From: Sandaracinobacteroides sayramensis
GTDB taxonomy: Bacteria; Pseudomonadota; Alphaproteobacteria; Sphingomonadales; Sphingomonadaceae
DNA: 60,018 nt
NCBI RefSeq assembly: GCF_022014495.1
Contig: NZ_JAKLSQ010000017.1
Span: forward strand, 1 to 60,018
Direction: 5' to 3'
Each line of letters starts with the position of its first letter. Positions within the stretch are counted from its first letter, which is position 1. Shown here piece after piece: positions 58,703-60,018 of this stretch. The translations under genes and the position numbers were made by a program. The notes beneath the pieces are model-generated. The model did no database searches. It was not told the origin of the DNA and saw only the letters and a list, made by a program, of their open reading frames with translations.

Positions 58703-59371
58703 TCAGACGGACTTTCGCCAGAGCGGCTCCTTCATCTTGTCCAGAAAGGCGCGGTGCGCGGCCTCGTCCTCCGCCGGCAGGGGGAAATCCCGGACCGGCC
58801 AGCTGACCGTATCCACCACTTCGCGGATGGAAGCCGAGACGCTGAGGTCGAAGCCGATCTGCCGGCCGCCCGTCAGTTCGATATAGACGTCGGCCAGCAG
58901 TTCCGCGTCGATCAGCGCGCCGTGGAGGATGCGGGCGGAACGGTCGATCCCGAAGCGGGTGCAAAGCGCGTCCAGCGTGTGCTTGGCGCCGGGGAAGCGC
59001 TTGCGCGAGAGATCCAGCGTGTCCACCACGCGGCCGCTGTCCAGCGGCTTCAACCCGGCGTGCTCCAGCTCGAAATTGAGGAAGCGCATGTCGAACTGGG
59101 CGTTGTGGGCGACGAGGATGGCGTCGCCCAGGAAGGCGACCAGTTCGCCCGCCTTTTCGCGGAACTTCGGCTTGTCGCGCAGAAATTCCTCACTGAGGCC
59201 GTGCACCTGCTCCGCCTCCAGCGGCATGGAGCGGCCGGGGTTGGTGTAGAAATGCAGGTGGCGGCCGGTCGGCATCCGCTCCACCAGCTCGACCCCGGCG
59301 AATTCCACCAGCCGGTGCCCATCCCGAGGGTCGAGGCCGGTGGTTTCCGTGTCGAACACAATCTCGCGCAT
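58703..59371 (-). CDS. dnaQ: DNA polymerase III epsilon subunit
   Basis: A 222-residue proofreading 3'-5' exonuclease. Exo I is FDTETTGLDP (Asp7, Glu9), exo II HNAQFDMRFLNFEL, and exo III HGALIDAELLADVYIELTGG with the H-x4-D pattern. ATG at 59371 gives the standard MREIVFDTETTG start. The C-terminal part (EAAHRAFLDKM) fits the polymerase-binding tail. Confidence 0.95.
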   Translation of the reverse strand: MREIVFDTETTGLDPRDGHRLVEFAGVELVERMPTGRHLHFYTNPGRSMPLEAEQVHGLSEEFLRDKPKFREKAGELVAFLGDAILVAHNAQFDMRFLNFELEHAGLKPLDSGRVVDTLDLSRKRFPGAKHTLDALCTRFGIDRSARILHGALIDAELLADVYIELTGGRQIGFDLSVSASIREVVDTVSWPVRDFPLPAEDEAAHRAFLDKMKEPLWRKSV

Positions 59372-59414
59372 TTCGATCCTTATCCGCCCCTTTTCCCGCC
59401 CCGGCAAGTGTGCC

Positions 59415-59792
59415 TCAGGCGCGGGCGACCCACTTCAGCCCTGCCTCCGCCTCGTCCGGCGTGAAGGACTTCAGCGACATGTGCGGGGTGATCGCATCGA
59501 AAAGGGAAATGGTGCCGCGCAGCACGGCATTGTCGGTGACGAGGCCGACCCGATCGAAACGGCTGAGCCAGCCCAGATGCAGGAAACGCTGCTTCAGCCC
59601 CTCCAGCATCGCTTCCAGCCCGACATGGGACCATGAGCTGGCATCGACATAATAGCTGAGCCTGTCGTGCGCGGTCAGCTTCTCCAGCGCCTCGCCGACC
59701 TCGCGGTAAAGCCGCTCGATCTCCTCGGCGGTGAGGGTTTCGCCCAGCTTCACCGCCACCACATGCGACGGGGCCTCGATGCGCTCGTACAT
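59415..59792 (-). CDS. STAS/SpoIIAA-like domain protein
   Basis: A 125-residue protein resembling the SpoIIAA-like (STAS/SEC14-like) family: VVAVKLGETLTAEEIERLYR, LSYYVDASSWSHVGLEAMLE, FDRVGLVTDNAVLRGTISLF. Members are thought to bind lipids or regulate partners, without known reaction. It lies 43 bases upstream of dnaQ, in the same direction. A weak AAGAGGAG precedes the ATG. Confidence 0.8.
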   Translation of the reverse strand: MYERIEAPSHVVAVKLGETLTAEEIERLYREVGEALEKLTAHDRLSYYVDASSWSHVGLEAMLEGLKQRFLHLGWLSRFDRVGLVTDNAVLRGTISLFDAITPHMSLKSFTPDEAEAGLKWVARA

Positions 59793-59959
59793 GGGTATGC
59801 TCCTCCTCTTAAGGTTGAAGTAGGTATCGGGCTTTGGGGTTCAATGGCGGGTTCCGGCTTTCTTTTTGCGGCCTTCGGGGAGAATCGAAATATCCACCCC
59901 TGCGGGAGGCTATGCTTTGGCGGGGGGTTGTTCAACTCGGGATGGTGGGGGTTTTTGCG

Positions 59960-60018
59960 CCTCCGGCGGCCAGGGCTTTGCCCTGGACCCAGCAGGGGCG
60001 TGACGCCCCTGCACCCCC
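59960..60018. repeat. Repeat arm B at the right window edge
   Basis: A B arm in + orientation (CCAGGGCTTTGCCCTGG, then AGGGGCGTGACGCCCCT) running to the last base. Its position suggests that another composite element continues beyond the window. The preceding 59793-59959 holds no gene. Confidence 0.85.

Overview
The window is about 60 kb of GC-rich chromosomal DNA. It most likely comes from an alphaproteobacterium of the order Sphingomonadales. The evidence is gene content and gene order: a PEPxxWA-type PEP-CTERM protein, DUF1491, DUF6489 and DUF2059 proteins, rpsT next to dnaA, a parAB-rsmG-mnmG-mnmE cluster with parS sites, mutM beside ubiE/ubiB, and ptsN with hpf and dnaQ. The dnaA and parS loci suggest it lies in the origin-proximal part of the chromosome. 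I cannot name the genus from sequence alone.

Layout. Positions 1-5.3 kb look accessory: the start of an exported protein at the left edge, an AraC-type regulator, a TonB-like protein, an STN-domain protein, a FecI-like sigma factor and a FecR-like anti-sigma factor, ending at the 3' end of a tRNA-Leu(CAG). Positions 5.5-20 kb hold an NDUFA9-like SDR, uppP, glutamate synthase (gltD and gltB with two DUF2059 genes between them), DUF2721, a homodimeric-type 2-oxoacid dehydrogenase E1, hemJ and rho. Positions 20-30 kb hold exported proteins (DUF3011, M19 dipeptidase, a methyltransferase-like lipoprotein), the rsmI-yraN-sirB1 operon, an LpoA-like lipoprotein, gshB and a DedA protein. Positions 30-36 kb hold parB, parA, rsmG, mnmG and mnmE with five perfect parS sites. 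Positions 36-43.3 kb hold an enoyl-CoA hydratase, a Ser/Thr kinase paired with an ECF-like sigma factor and divergent from a PEP-CTERM protein, DUF6489 and an M28 peptidase. Positions 43.7-51 kb hold ubiB, ubiE, mutM, a membrane protein/HTH pair, rpsT and dnaA. Positions 51-60 kb hold thrS with three co-directional genes, a SleB hydrolase, and a minus-strand run dnaQ-hpf-ptsN-thioesterase-DUF1491, preceded by a STAS protein.

Working links between genes. gltD and gltB form the glutamate synthase that feeds amino nitrogen into the cell, and PtsN and Hpf are nitrogen/energy and ribosome-hibernation regulators. UbiB and UbiE act in ubiquinone synthesis and HemJ in haem synthesis. MnmE and MnmG jointly modify tRNA wobble uridine. 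ParA, ParB and parS segregate the chromosome whose replication DnaA starts. The FecI/FecR/STN/TonB set is a surface-signalling unit for TonB-dependent import.

The most striking feature is not a gene. Almost every long intergenic gap from 14.7 kb to the right edge carries a family of modular palindromic repeats. About 15 copies of a ~60-bp two-hairpin arm (called B here) occur, mostly as inverted pairs bracketing a core made of a ~90-bp double palindrome (A), a ~130-bp module (C), a spacer (S) or an alternative core (D). The stems of the B hairpins differ between copies by paired, compensating changes, and the two arms of one element often carry different stems. This implies maintenance of local hairpins and is the best candidate here for an undescribed system.
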